From Capsaspora owczarzaki ATCC 30864 (lineage: Eukaryota > Opisthokonta > Filasterea): a stretch of DNA of 64,000 bases. The notes beneath the pieces were generated by a model that was not told the DNA's origin, made no database searches, and was given only the letters and a program-made list of their open reading frames with translations. Position numbers and translations under genes: made by a program. Below are positions 43,947-56,094 of the stretch, in pieces (the first letter of the stretch is position 1; each line of letters starts with the position of its first letter). Location of the stretch: the NCBI RefSeq assembly GCF_000151315.2, contig NW_011887295.1:124001-188000 (forward strand), read 5' to 3'.

Positions 43947-46900
43947 ATGGAGAGCAGCGAGCAGGGCGACGTGTCTGCGGCGTCATTCTCGCGCTCGGCG
44001 GTCGGCAGTGTGCCACTTGCGGAAATGCAGTACGCCCGTCGCCAGAGCCGCTTTGCCAAGTTCCGTCTGCTCATGTGGAAGAACTGGACGATCAAGGCAA
44101 GTGTTTTGTGTGCTTTGGTCCATGCTTGTGTTGTGTTGTACCAGTGTCAGTGTGAGGGTGGAGGAGTGTGTGCTTCGCTCTATGACGCGCTTTGGCTGAG
44201 CCACTCACTCACGCTGCTCGTCGTCTCTCTCTCCAACCCTCGTCTCCTGCTTCCTTGGCATTCTCTCTCGCATTGCTCACCACTCGTGCTCTCATTCTCC
44301 TCCTTCTCCAACAATGACAGCGCCGACGCCCGTTCGCCACGCTGGTCGAAATCTCGCTCCCGCTCTTCCTCTTCATCATTCTCGTGCTTGTGCGCCATCG
44401 CCGCCTCCCCGAGCAGCACGGCATCTGTAAGTTATCTGCCTTCCCCTTCCCTTCCCCTCCCATCTCCTTCTGTGTCACCATCTCACCTCACTCACGAGAG
44501 CCCCCCGCTGCTGTGGAATTTCTGATGACCAGCGTTCGGCGCTTTTCCTGCTTTTCCTTGGTTTTGGTGTGTTTTTTCTATTTTCCGCATCCCGGATTTT
44601 TTTATTTCATTTTATTTTTTCCCCCGCGAGCGTTTCACCACAAATAGCGAAATAGCCTTGTCGGAGATTTTCGAGCTGCGGAGACGGGATGAAAAACACA
44701 AAGCTTAATGTGATGCTGAAAACCACGACATGGCACGACGCCAAGAAAAAGAGGGGAAGCACGGGCGCTGTGTGGTAGCACAACGGAGGTTTTTTATTCT
44801 TTGGTGTTTTTGTTTGTTTGTTTCGTCGTTTCGGGTGGCGCGTGTCACCCGCCCGCAAACTCAACAAAACAAGCCATCAACGCACATCAAAACACGCAAA
44901 ACAAGGGGCAAAAAAAAATTGTGATTGCTGAAACAAACAGGATGAGCGAGACAGATTTCAAACAAACGCTCATCGCAAAAGCAAAAACAAACGCTCATGC
45001 AAACGTCTCATCTTCTCATCTCATCCCCGCGTTCTGTTCGGTCGATCTTGGTAGTAAACTACTCGCCGGAATGCATGCTCTCAAACGGCCTCTCCTGCAC
45101 AATGACCCTCACGAACAACACTTTATTGTAAGTCGCTGTTGCCAAACTTTTCGAGTCTCGTCTGTTTTCGTGCTGATCAACCGCTCAACCAACCAACCGC
45201 TGCTGGTCTCCCCCATCTTTCTTGACCTCGTTTTCGACAGCACCCGGCGCGACGTGGATTCTCATGAAACGGACGACGAAATAGCACGGCAGTTGGCCCT
45301 GAAACGGCTCATAGAGCTTTTTGAATTCAATACCCCAAAAGCGCATCAAACCACTTTTGATGAAGATGTTTCTCCAACCATGTTCGGGACCATAGCCGAC
45401 TCTGTTGTTGGGCAGTACTCTGCGGATCCTTTGCCGACTGCCCAGGCACCGGAGCGAGGTCGGCGAGCCAATCTCGTCGAGATTCTCTTGAGCAAGCGCA
45501 TCATCTACGCGCCGAAGGGTGGTGATAGTAAGATGCTCAGTTGTTGGTGCGTTGGATGGCAGCTCGAGTGTCGCCGACGCTTACCACTGATCACTCCTTT
45601 CACTGGTTTTTTTCTCTTTGTTGTCAGGCGACATTCTCATCCAGTACATCAAGCAGGATATCGTCCAATCATTTGGCTCCTACTTTCCCGTGTCCTTCCT
45701 GGATCCGGTGTGTGCACCACCACGACGTTTTTCTTTGGTTGCAATCACATAGGATTGGCGGTTTTTTTTTGCTCATTCTCTTTGTTTGCTCTGCTTCAGA
45801 TGTTTGTCGGATACGACACTGAGGCGGAGCTCGTCGAACGCGCTGTGGGAAACTTTGATGTTGTGTGTGGCTACGCCCTTCGAGCGATGAACACTTCGAT
45901 TCCTGGCCAGCCCCGGTTGTCTCGCAACCCCGGTGAAGTCAAATGGGCGCTTCGTGTTCTCCCCGACCAGACGCCAAGCACGGCGCGCAGTATGACCGAA
46001 GTCCGCACTTCTCCTTCCGGCACAGACACCTATGCGACTCGCGGCTTTATCTTTTTCCAGAATTACATGGAGCGGTACGTGATGATGGTGGCATTGCTCT
46101 GACCCCATTTGATTGCTGATTTCTATTTATTTTCTTTTATTTTGACAGCGCATTGACGCGGTTCTTGAGCCAGAAGACGCTTCCCTACACGAACGTCTAC
46201 ATGAATCGCTTTTCCTTTCCTCCGGTAAAGATGTTCGATTCGGCTCGGCGTTTTTTTTTTTTTTTTTTGCTTGTTTGGTCCTACGCTGAGCTTGACAGTA
46301 CACATCGGATGGCTTTGCGGGCGCTATCGCAACAACCTTCCCGCTGCTGATGACGCTTTCATTCGTCTACTCTGTGTCCATGCTTGTGAAAAGCATTGTT
46401 TACGAGAAGGAACAGCGCCTTAAGGAGATCATGAAGGTTTGCAAATTGTCGAGCGCTGTTGCACTCTGAGACCCTACACTGACATTTGTCACTTGGACAG
46501 ATGATGGGCTTGAGCGCTGGCGTCTACTGGTCCAGCTGGTATCTCTCCAGTCTGATCATGATGACCATTTCCGTCGCGTTGGCTTGCTTCACCATCTTTG
46601 CGGGCAGTACGTACAGTTCATTCTGAGTTTGTGCTCTGACCCACCACTAATCCCTTCTGAATTCGACTTTTCTTGCCTTTCTGTCCTGTTCTCCGGTTTT
46701 TTTGTTTGTTTGTTGTTTATTTCCCGTAGCCGTGCTCGCGCACTCTTCGCCGAGCTTGACATTTGTTTTCATGATGTGCTTTGTCCTCTCCACCATCTCC
46801 TTGACCTTCTTGATCAGCGTCTTCTTCTCGCGTGCCCGCCTCGCCGCTGCCTGCGCCGGTATCATCTACTTTATGACTGTAGGTTCTTCTCGTGCCAGTT

Positions 46901-49900
46901 ACCTTTACCGGTTTTTTTTTTGGAAACAACAAACCAATTTCTCACTTTCACGCTCTTTTGCTCGTGCTTCGTTTGCCTCCTTTGTTTCTGCAGTACTTGC
47001 CATACGTGCTGGTTCAACGCAACTCGCTCATTTTGAGCCGTGGGATCAAGTTCTTTGCCTGTCTGTGCTCCACAACAGCATTTGGCGTCGGCGCCACGTA
47101 CTTGGCAGAGTACGAACGCCGTGGCGATTCTATCGACTGGAACACGTATAACATTGTTGAGTTTGGCGACAACTTTACCTTCCGTGACGCCATGCTCATG
47201 ATGGTCGTGGACGCCATCCTCTACCTCACGCTCGCCTGGTATATTGAAGGTGTCGCGCCGGGCAAGTACGGTGTGCCGCGCCCGTGGAATTTTCCATTCA
47301 CGGCCTCGTACTGGCGAGGCAACACGGCCGGAGAGGCGGCTCCGTCCTCGACAAGCGTCTTTTCCCGCTGGTGGGCTCGCGTGTCAAACCGCTCGCGCGA
47401 CCCCTGGAACATTCAAACGGATTTGGATGGCGGCCATGATGGCGTTGATGTGGACTCGCTCACTACCGCCGCAGCCAACAACCTGGAACCCGAGGACTGT
47501 GAGGCAGAGCCGAAGGGGCTTCGGAAGGGAGTGGACATTCGCCGCCTGCGCAAGGTCTACGAAAACGGCAAGGTTGCCTTGAAAAACCTCACCCTGCGCA
47601 TCTACGAAGACCAAGTGACGGCGCTGCTGGGCCACAACGGCGCTGGCAAAACCACCACCATGTCCATTCTCACGGGTCTCTTCCAGCCGACATCCGGCAC
47701 CGCCTTGGTCAACGGCTTTGACATCCAGACCCAAATCGACGGCGTTCGCCAAAGCCTTGGTATCTGCCCCCAGTACAATGTGTTGTTTGACTACCTGAGC
47801 GTGCGCGATCACATGGAGTTTTACTCTGCCCTGAAAGGCGTGGAAAAGTCGTACATCAAGGCCGACGTGGATGCCATGCTCAAGAGTGTTGGTCTCGTGG
47901 ACAAGGAGCACTCCCTCGCTGGAACCTTGTCGGGCGGCATGAAGCGCAAGCTCTCGGTTGCGATCGCGTTCATTGGCGGATCCAAGACGGTCATTCTCGA
48001 CGAACCGACTGCAGGCGTCGACCCGTATGCGCGTCGTGCCATTTGGGACTTGGTGATTCGCCACAAGGCAGGCCGCTCCATCATTCTCTCGACGCACTAC
48101 ATGGAAGAGGCCGATCTGCTGGCAGATCGCATCGCCATTGTAGCTGACGGTCAACTGCGCTGCGTTGGTGCCTCGCTTTTCTTGAAGAAGCGCTTTGGCA
48201 TTGGCTACCACATGACGCTTGTCAAGCGGTCGGACGCGACCAAGGAGAGCGACGTCACCGCCTTCCTGCGCTCGTTCGTTCCGAAGGTCAATCTTACGGG
48301 CGACATTGGTGCAGAGCTCTCGTACACCCTGCCTTCCGATCAGTCGAGCGTCTTCCCGGCCCTGTTTGCCGCCCTTGAAGCCAGGCTTGCGGAACTTGGC
48401 ATTTCCAGCTATGGTGTCGGCGTGACAACGCTCGAGGAGGTGTTTTTGCGCGTTGGAGACTTGCACGAAGAGGAGCAAGCTGCGGCAGACGAGGAAGAGT
48501 CGGACAAAGTGGCCGGATCGACGACTCGATCGCGAAAGAGCCACATGGCGCTGCCACAAGGGAGCAATGGCGCAACTCCCCGCGAAGCCAACGGTCGGCT
48601 TGAGTTTGTCTCGGACGAGGATGACCTGGCCGTCGATCATGGCGATGACGCGTACGAAACTCACACCAACGGACACGGAATGGGCGCGTACCGGACCAAC
48701 GACGACGCCTTTGCCATCCAGCTCGACAGCCTCGAAACCGGTGCCTCTGCTGCTTCACGTTCGCGGTCGCGATCGGCGTCCTTGGCCGCACCGGCGACGA
48801 CGACTGCTGCCTCTGGTGGCCCAACCAAGAAGAGTGCTAATCGCGGAGACAAGGGCTCGGCCAAGGGCGGCATGCGCCTCGCGCGCGATTTTGAGAATGA
48901 GGTCGACATGGCCAGCGTCAACCATGTGGTCGTGTCTGGTCTCGCTCTTCGTCTTCAGCAACTCGTAGCCATGATTATCAAGCGCTTGCACCACGCTAAA
49001 CGTGACAAGAAGGCTGTGGCGTCGCAGCTGTTCGTTCCTGCTGCCTTCATCTGCATTGCCATGGCCATTGCACTCATTTACCCTCCTCCCACCGACCTTC
49101 CGCCGTTGACTCTGGACACGGCCCTGATCGACCGCAGCGGCAACATGATGATGTATGGAACGTTCGGACCCAACTGCCAACCCTACGCAAACAATTTCTT
49201 CCAGCATCTCCTGCCCATTGTGCACCACATCGACAGCTACCGCAACATGACAGACACGGACATGCAAGGCTATGTAATGGCCAACAACTATCAGATGCAG
49301 CGCTCGAGCTATGGTGGCTTCACCTTTAACAACTCGGCGCCCATCCCTGGCCTCGTCATGGCCAACTCGACCGTTTGGTATCGTGGCGAGTTCCGTCACG
49401 GCATTGCCACAATGCTCAACCGCTACCACAACGCCCTGCTGGGTATGCTTGTCAACGCCGAGTCGTACCAAATTGTCACCATCAACCATGCGTGGCCTAC
49501 CACCGCCCAAGACAAGGCCAACGAGTACAGGCGACAAGGCACTGACCTCGTTGTCGGCATCTTTATCATGATTGCGTTCGCCTTCGTTCCGGCCAGCTTT
49601 GTCTTGTACGTCGTGTCCGAGCGACAGTCCAAGTCCAAGCACATGCAGTTTGTCAGCGGCGTCAACTCGGCGAGCTACTGGATTGCCACTTTCGTCTGGG
49701 ACTTGTTCACCTTCATGTTCCCCATCTTGGTGGCCCTCATCATCTTTGTGGCCTTCAACGACGAAGCGTACTCTGGCGTGAACTTTACGGCGGTGGCCAT
49801 TCTCTTCCTCCTGTATGCCTGGTCCATGACGCCGCTCATGTATTGCTTGTCGTACCTGTTTGAAGTCCCTCCCACCGCGTATGTGACGCTGATCTGCGTC

Positions 49901-52002
49901 AATCTCATCACTGGCATCACGAGTGTGATTGCGACGTTCATGCTCGATCTCTTCCCGGACGACCCCGAGCTGCTCGCCATCAACGACATTCTCAAGGTCG
50001 CGTTCTTGCTCTTGCCAAACTACTGCATGGGCCGCGGCATCATGGATCTTGCCATCAACCAGCTCATCAATCAGTACTTGGCCACCATTGGCCAAAGCCG
50101 ATTCGCCGACCCGCTTTCCTGGGATGTCGTTGGCAAGAATGTTCTCTGCATGACGATCGAGGGCTTTGTCTTTTTCGCGCTCGTCCTCATCATCGAGCGC
50201 ACTTCTGTTTCGCCCGTCTATCACCGCCTTGTTGTTCGTCTTGGCGATGCCAAGCGGAATGCTGGCTTGTGGTTGCGCAGGGTGTTCAGTCGCCGCCAGG
50301 AAGGGCACGCGTACAGCATTGCCAGCACCGGCGAAGGCGAGAGTCGTGTTGCGCCTGCTCGAGGCCGCAAGGGCTTGCTCAACATTACTGACACCGAAGA
50401 CGTGGACGACAACGATGACAACGACCTGCCCCAGTATGTGCGCGACCTGAACGCTCAATCTGCTCGACAAGGCAATGGGCACAGCGCCAGCAGTGCTCAT
50501 GTAGAATTGCAGTCGGTGGGTACGACGCCCCAAGCCGAGTCATTTGGCATTCTCACGCACGATCCGGAAGGTATCGCCATGATTGTCGAGGACGACGATG
50601 TCATCCAGGAACGCCGCCGCGTGCTTGCACTCCCGATCGAGAAATTCACCCTGCAGGACCGCGAGCGGGAGCAGCAACAACTGCGCAAAGCCACGCGACG
50701 AGCGCAGCGCGCTGCTCACACCCACCATGTGGACATTGAAACCCCTGCCGCTCAAGCTCAGCGCGACATTATGATTGTGAAGGAGCTCGGCAAGACCTTC
50801 CGTCAAGGCGATAACGTCAAAGTCGCCGTCGATCATCTTTCTGTTGGCATCAAGACTGGCGAGTGCTTTGGGCTTTTGGGCGTCAACGGCGCCGGCAAGG
50901 TAGGTTGCTAGGGTTGGTGGGCGTTGTAGCTGGCTTGTTTTGCAGGTGATTCATTCATGAATTTGTGATTTTTTTTTTTGGCGTCCGCAGACAACCACCT
51001 TCCGCATGCTGACTGGCGATTGTAATCCTACCATTGGCGATGCGTTCCTCGACGGTTATAGTATTTACCGCGAGCAAATCGATGTGAGTTTCTTTCGATT
51101 TTTCGGTTTTCGTTCGATTTTTTTTCCGTTTCTCTCGACTTTCGTTTCTCTCGATCTCTACCGCTGCCTTCGCCAGTTCTTTGTCGGTTACTCACCCTCC
51201 TTCTTATCCGTTTTGCTGACAATAGGTCCGCCAACGCATTGGATACTGCCCCCAGTTTGATGCACTGAACGAGCTCTTGACCGCCCGAGAGCTCTTGTTC
51301 ATGTACGCACGCCTTCGCGGATTGCTCGAGCCGCACATTCCGAAGGTGGTCGATTGGTGCATTCGAAAGCTGCAGCTGGACAAGTATGCCGACCGCCCTT
51401 GCGGCACATACTCTGGCGGTAACAAGCGCAAGCTGTCGACGGCGATCGCGCTTGTCGGCAATCCTGCCGTCATTTTCATGGACGAGCCCACCACGGGCAT
51501 GGACCCGAAGGCACGTCGCTTCCTGTGGGATGTCATTTCGAGTCTCATGATGAACGGACGGTGCATTGTCTTTACGTCGCACTCGATGGAGGAGTGCGAG
51601 GCGCTCTGCACCCGCATGGCCATCATGGTGAATGGCAAGTTCCGTTGCATGGGCAGCGCGCAGCATCTCAAGAGCCAGTACGGCGTGGGCTACACTCTCA
51701 TCATCAAGCTTCGAGAAGGCGCGCAAAACAAGCTCGCAGAACTCAAGCAATATATTGTAGACAGCTTCCCAGACGCGCGCTTGAAAGAGGAGCACAATAC
51801 GCTTGTGCAGTACCAGCTTCCAAGCGCCAACTCGACGTCGTCAAACTCGGCCCAGAGCTCGGTGTCGCTCGCCTCCATCTTTTCCCGCATGGAGGACAAG
51901 CGCGACTCTTTGGAGATCGAAGACTACTCTGTCAATCAAACGACGCTCGAGCAGGTTTTCGTCGGGTTTGCGCGTTTCCAGGAGGGAGGTGCACAGCCGT
52001 AA
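43947..52002 (+). CDS. Full-size ABCA-subfamily ABC transporter
   Basis: Thirteen exons: 43947-44096, 44321-44426, 45055-45127, 45241-45527, 45628-45707, 45800-46074, 46149-46224, 46299-46436, 46501-46606, 46730-46878, 46994-50899, 50991-51083, 51226-52002. Total 2071 aa. The layout is TMD1 (KNWTIK start, large extracellular loop, membrane segments to about residue 560), NBD1 (GHNGAGKTT near 692, LSGGMKRK near 794, VILDEP near 814), a regulatory linker, TMD2 with a large extracellular loop, and NBD2 ([10 protein letters not shown] at the exon 11/12 join, [10 protein letters not shown] near 1876, FMDEPTTG near 1898). All nucleotide-binding motifs are intact. ABCA proteins move lipids across or out of membranes. 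Intron 1 appears to be GC-AG. Intron 2 (628 bp) is the longest. Exon 3, in the first extracellular loop, is placed by phase only. Confidence 0.94.
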
Positions 52003-52230
52003 TCCCTGCCTTTGTTTGTTTGTTTTTTTGTGTGTTGTTTGTTTGTTTTCGTTGGTTTATTTGCTAGTTTCCTTGTAGCAGAACTTTGATGATATGTGAC
52101 TTGTTGATTGTGTTGTGTGATGTTTTCGTGTACTCTTGTATTTTCTGAACAATGTACTTTTTTTTTTTCTCGTTTGCATGCATCAACGACAGCAGCAGCA
52201 GCCGATGCTCTGTCTTCTCACTCGGATGTG
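52003..52230. other. Short spacer between convergent genes
   Basis: T-rich 3' flank of the ABCA gene and 3' flank of the minus-strand secreted-protein gene, with a CAG run near 52191. Nothing else is seen. Confidence 0.4.
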
Positions 52231-53862
52231 TTAAAGAGCAAGGTTGTGCACATGGCGCATCACAGACTGGCCAGAGAAAGTGACCTTGCCAGTATCAAGG
52301 GAAATGGTGGCAATCGTGCTGGTTTGCTGGTCGGCGACAACGAACTGGTAGTACAGAATGCCATTGACGTCGTCAAAGCCGAAAACAGCACCACCATAGT
52401 AGTTGACAAAGAGGTCAGCTGGGGCAATGACCGAGACGGGAGTGACGGCACCTGCGTTAAACATGCAGCAAAAAAACAAAAAAACAATTGAAAAAAATAA
52501 GCAACTCGAGAAGCAAACTTGACACCACACACTCCAGAGAAAGGCCCGCCCATCACATACCGCTGACAGCATCAATGGTAACAAGAGTCCAGATGGTGGC
52601 ATCACCAACGAGGCCAGGAGAAAGGGTGTAGAGCTTGCCCTTGTAAAAGTAAATGGAGGAAATCGTGTACTTTGAGAAATCTGGCGACGTGATTTTGGTG
52701 ATGGCTCCCTTGACAAGGTCGACCGTGTACAGACGAGTCTCGAGCGAGTCCGGGGCGTTTTCGTTGCCCATGAGCAAGTAGAAAATGTCGTTCTGAGCAT
52801 CGAGGGCAGTCCACTGGCTGTTGACAAAAGTGTCGTCAGGATCAGAGTAGACGAGCGTCGACGACGAGCCAGACACGGGGTCGAGAGAACCAATGCGGAG
52901 CTTGTACGTGCCCAGGGTGGCGTTGTAGGTCTCGATGGAGAGGAAGATGAGCTGGTTGGTGGACGGGCGGAAATCGATCGAGTTGGGTGGGAAGGCAAAG
53001 TTGGGCAGCGGCTTGAGGCGGATGTCATAACCGGCTTGGCCAGGAACCGGGGAAATGGACAAGAGACGGTCTGGCGCGGCACCGATCGGGCCGGTGGACG
53101 AGGCCAGGTAGTAGCGCGTGAATGTGGCGCGATCGTGCGCTTCAATCTGGTCGAGAATGAAAGGAGAGTTGACAGACTTGGCCTCCGCGTACGGCATGTC
53201 GGAGGGCCCAGAAGTACGCACGGCAAATGGAATGGCAGCCAAAACGTTGATGGCTCCGGTGGTGACGTCGACCTCGACATACTCGCTGCGCGAAGCGGTC
53301 CAGTCGAGCTCGGTGAAGGCGATTCCGTGCAGCACCGCGTTGGAGGCTGGATGTAGAGGGGTTTGGAGGGGGGTGAGGAGGGTTTTTACAATGAGTCGCA
53401 GGGCCAGATCGAGAAAAAAAAATTTCGTAAAAAGCAAAAGCAAAAAACCACAGAGGTACCGTACTGGGAGCAGCGGGGCCGGACGCAGCGCTGATGGAAA
53501 TGTCTGCGCACTGATAGAAGCGGTGTTCACCAGGCTCTGTAGGAAATTGTGAAAACATGGCAATCAAGGTGAGATGTTGCGTTTGCGACAACATCCATGC
53601 TTGTAAACTGTATTACTGTGCGATTCGTAGCGAACACGCAGGATGCAGTTGGCGCAAGTAACGTTGGGAGCCAAAAAGGTCATGGTGTAGTTGTCTTGAT
53701 GAGCCTGTTCGAATCGAGAGAGATGCGGGTGAGAACTTGCCCGACGAGAAAAAAAAAGAAAACAGAAGCAAAAAACGCGTGATCAACAGTAAAGCGAGTT
53801 GACTTGCCTGGAAATGCTCATGGTGTCTGGAATCACGAGCAGGACATGAAGTCATCGTCCGA
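52231..53862 (-). CDS. 3' part of a secreted protein with a His-first-type domain and a beta-propeller-like region
   Basis: Exons, from the gap: 53862-53808, 53704-53617, 53536-53465, 53346-52561, 52451-52231. All joins keep one frame. Exons 2 and 3 encode YTMTFLAPNVTCANCILRVR and FYQCADISIS, a Cys-containing strand pair like the end of the secreted domain that starts with HLC and QRG in many protists and animals. About 300 residues of strand-turn repeats follow (for example ISLDTGKVTFSG at the end), possibly a beta-propeller. The first of these introns is GC-AG. The 5' end is lost in the assembly gap. The exon at 55652-55758 probably belongs to the same gene. Confidence 0.55.
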
Positions 53863-53962
53863 NNNNNNNNNNNNNNNNNNNNNNNNNNNNNNNNNNNNNN
53901 NNNNNNNNNNNNNNNNNNNNNNNNNNNNNNNNNNNNNNNNNNNNNNNNNNNNNNNNNNNNNN
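53863..53962. other. Assembly gap, 100 N
   Basis: Exactly 100 undetermined bases, a common placeholder, so true size is unknown. It falls at the edge of the LTR element and inside the secreted-protein gene. Confidence 0.99.
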
Positions 53963-55197
53963 AGGCTTTTCCCTGGCCGTCCTGGCCATTCTTGGGAGCC
54001 TTCTTGGGAGCCTTCTTGGGAGCAGGAGCATCGTCCGAGTCATCAGACTCCTCCTCGGAACTGCCCGCAGCCGCAGCCGCAGTGCCGCCTTTGGAATAGC
54101 ATGCCTCCGACTTGTGGTTCGTCCTGCCACAGTGCTTGCAGCTCTTGACGTCCTTGTCCTTGCTCTTGCCTGCGTGATGACCGTTCTTGTCTCGATTCGG
54201 CTTTTGGACGTGCCTGGGAGCTTGACTACTGGTGCTGGTCTCCGCTCGTACCTTGCTCGGCATGCTTTCGACCAACTCGTTCAATGCATCAATCCACGTC
54301 ATCTCGGTGGTGTCCTTGCACAGCTCCTTCGCCACATCGCGCACGCCTTTGTCTTCCGCTTGCAGCACAATGAAGCGCCTCACCAAATCATCCGTAAGTT
54401 CCGCTTTGGGCACATTCAACAGCATGACCTTCTTGAAGTGCCTCGCAGAAATCTTTGGATCCGCCACCGCTTGGATGATTTCCCTGAGTGCGTTATTCTT
54501 GCTGTTCTTGACGCCATACACATTCATAATGTACTCCAGCAGAGCTTCCGCAGTCTCGAACTTGACATGGCTACAGTAACGCCTCGCTGCGACACCCAGA
54601 TGACCAAGCACAAAGTCGACCTTGTCCTTCTCGGGTGCCGTCACTGACTCAAGCTTGCGTCGGATGTCCGTGACAAAACGTTCCAGATCCAACAGCGTCC
54701 CATCGAAGGGTGTCACCTGCATGCCATGTCTCCACAGTTCAGTGCTGGTGGTGGGGCTTGCCGTGGTGGTGGAGGCCGCATGGCTTGATACAGCGATCTC
54801 AGCGGTTCCCTTGCGCATCGCCTCCTTGACGACCTCCTGCATTGAGGAAACCATCGCTTGAGTCATCATTCGCATCATCTCTTGCGCGCTCATTGGTTCA
54901 GCTGGTGCGCTTGTTGCGCTCGACGTGCCCGCAGTGGGCGCCGTCGTATCGACGCCCTGCTCGTTATTGGGCATTGCTTGATTCTGATTCAATTTCCTGG
55001 TTCCTACTCTAGTCGTCACCTTAGACATCAATTACTCGACCCTCGAGACTCGTCGCAGTGTTGTGATCAGAGATCCTTCCACGAAGATACGAGTAATGGG
55101 TTGATGATGAGAGTGATGATAGGGAAACAAGAGACTTCACTTATACAAAGCGACGAGTGAACACACTCCAAATACAGATACACATCAATCCATAACA
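53963..55197 (-). mobile_element. LTR retrotransposon fragment, probably Ty3/gypsy-type
   Basis: Minus-oriented element seen from its left LTR (55197-55059) through a gag reading frame (55028 to the gap at 53962). The gag-like protein runs to about 355 visible residues. It has a central helical core typical of Ty3-type gag (PFDGT, then a Leu/Arg-rich core) and one CCHC zinc knuckle, CKHCGRTNHKSEAC. The visible part looks whole and open, which suggests a recent insertion. Pol and the right LTR are not seen; they would lie in the assembly gap. The family call is from the gag pattern only. Confidence 0.75.
55059..55197 (-). repeat. Candidate left LTR, about 139 bp
   Basis: On the minus strand the segment begins TGTTATGG and ends CACAACA, giving TGTT...AACA inverted ends, directly outside the gag frame. 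The partner LTR is not in the assembled sequence, so the borders rest on the terminal motif alone. Confidence 0.45.
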
Positions 55198-55651
55198 CGT
55201 TCCATGGCGAGATCCGATCGACAGCGCAATGTTTGTTGAGTGGATGGTTTTTGCTGGCGAACCTGTGATGACGCTCGCCGTTAAGAGTCTGAAAATCTCC
55301 ATCCAAAACAAACAGCAAATCGACCATCTCGCTCTCTCTCTCTCTCGCTCTCGCTCTCTTCCTCCGCACCGCACCGCACCGCCGCCACGGCCGGCCACTC
55401 TGACACTGTGCTCTCCATTTCGCTGCTTTTGTCTACGCAGCTGTGCGCAAGACGAAACGAGGAGGGACAAATACAACCCAAACCCAACGAAATGCTCCGC
55501 CAAAAACCAAACTCCGCGCGACCCCCCCCCCCAACTGACCAGCTGATCCCAAGTGGGATGGCAGAGGGAGCGGGGAGGGGGAGGTCAAGCCCGGCAGCAA
55601 ACTCAGAAGAGCGCGCGCTTGGTGGTGGCCGTCGCTTGGCTGTGGACTTAC
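55198..55651. other. Probable intron between the secreted-protein 5' exon and the LTR element
   Basis: On the minus strand it starts with a GTAAGT donor at 55651 and contains GA-rich simple sequence. A T-rich acceptor-like site ends near 55297, after which about 100 bp could be exon before the LTR border. I could not match those 100 bp to a family. Confidence 0.35.
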
Positions 55652-55758
55652 CCGCGCTGGTGCGGCGTCATGAGGCAGAGGTGCGCATCCGCAGCCAGCG
55701 CCAGCAGAGCGACAAGCAGCAAGCCGCCATACGCCAAAGCCGTCATGTGGTTTTGCAT
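55652..55758 (-). CDS. 5' exon of a secreted protein: signal peptide then His-first motif
   Basis: The ATG at 55758 opens MQNHMTALAYGGLLLVALL, a clear signal peptide. Cleavage after ALAADA would leave a mature N-terminus HLCLMTPHQRG. A histidine in first position followed by a P-QRG pattern is the hallmark of a secreted protist and animal family that resembles His-brace copper proteins. The exon ends at a good GTAAGT donor. Strand, order and family fit the exons at 52231-53862, so I infer one gene interrupted by the retroelement and gap. Confidence 0.5.
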
Positions 55759-56094
55759 TGCACGGAGATTTCAGAAGAAAGAGAAAAAGAAAAAGAGGAA
55801 TGGTTTCTCATCAAAAGCGACAATTGACAATGACTCTCAATCTCTGAATTTCTGAATTTCAGTGCAGATTCGAGGAAGGATTTCAATCTCAGATTCACAT
55901 TCACCGGCCAGCAAGAAGTTCATCCTCATGTTTCTTGTTCACCATAACTGCAAATCTCAATCGGGCCTCAACAGCGAACACATTCACGCACAAATCCAAA
56001 GTTGCTCAGTCTCAGTCTCAGTCTTTTTTCATTTCATTGTATTTCTGTTACCGCGTCCAGTCCAGGCAATCCACATCACCAACCACCAACCACC
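55759..56094. promoter_or_regulatory. Divergent promoter region, secreted protein and ethanolamine kinase
   Basis: Three overlapping-phase TCAGTC copies on the plus strand (56006-56011, 56012-56017, 56018-56023) are followed by TTTTTTCATTTC, 72-89 bp before the kinase ATG. AT-rich sequence with several CTCAGATT/TCTGAATT words lies at 55840-55900. Confidence 0.4.

Noticed and set aside
43752-44525. 257-codon plus-strand frame over the start of the ABCA gene
   Set aside because: It starts upstream of the real ATG and reads through intron 1. Only part of it coincides with exon 1.
47384-48676. 430-codon open frame on the minus strand
   Set aside because: Antisense to ABCA NBD1, with no family motifs of its own.
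48755-50533. 592-codon open frame on the minus strand
   Set aside because: It is antisense to the large ABCA exon, whose NBD and membrane motifs are unmistakable. The peptide is the usual shadow of GC-rich coding sequence.
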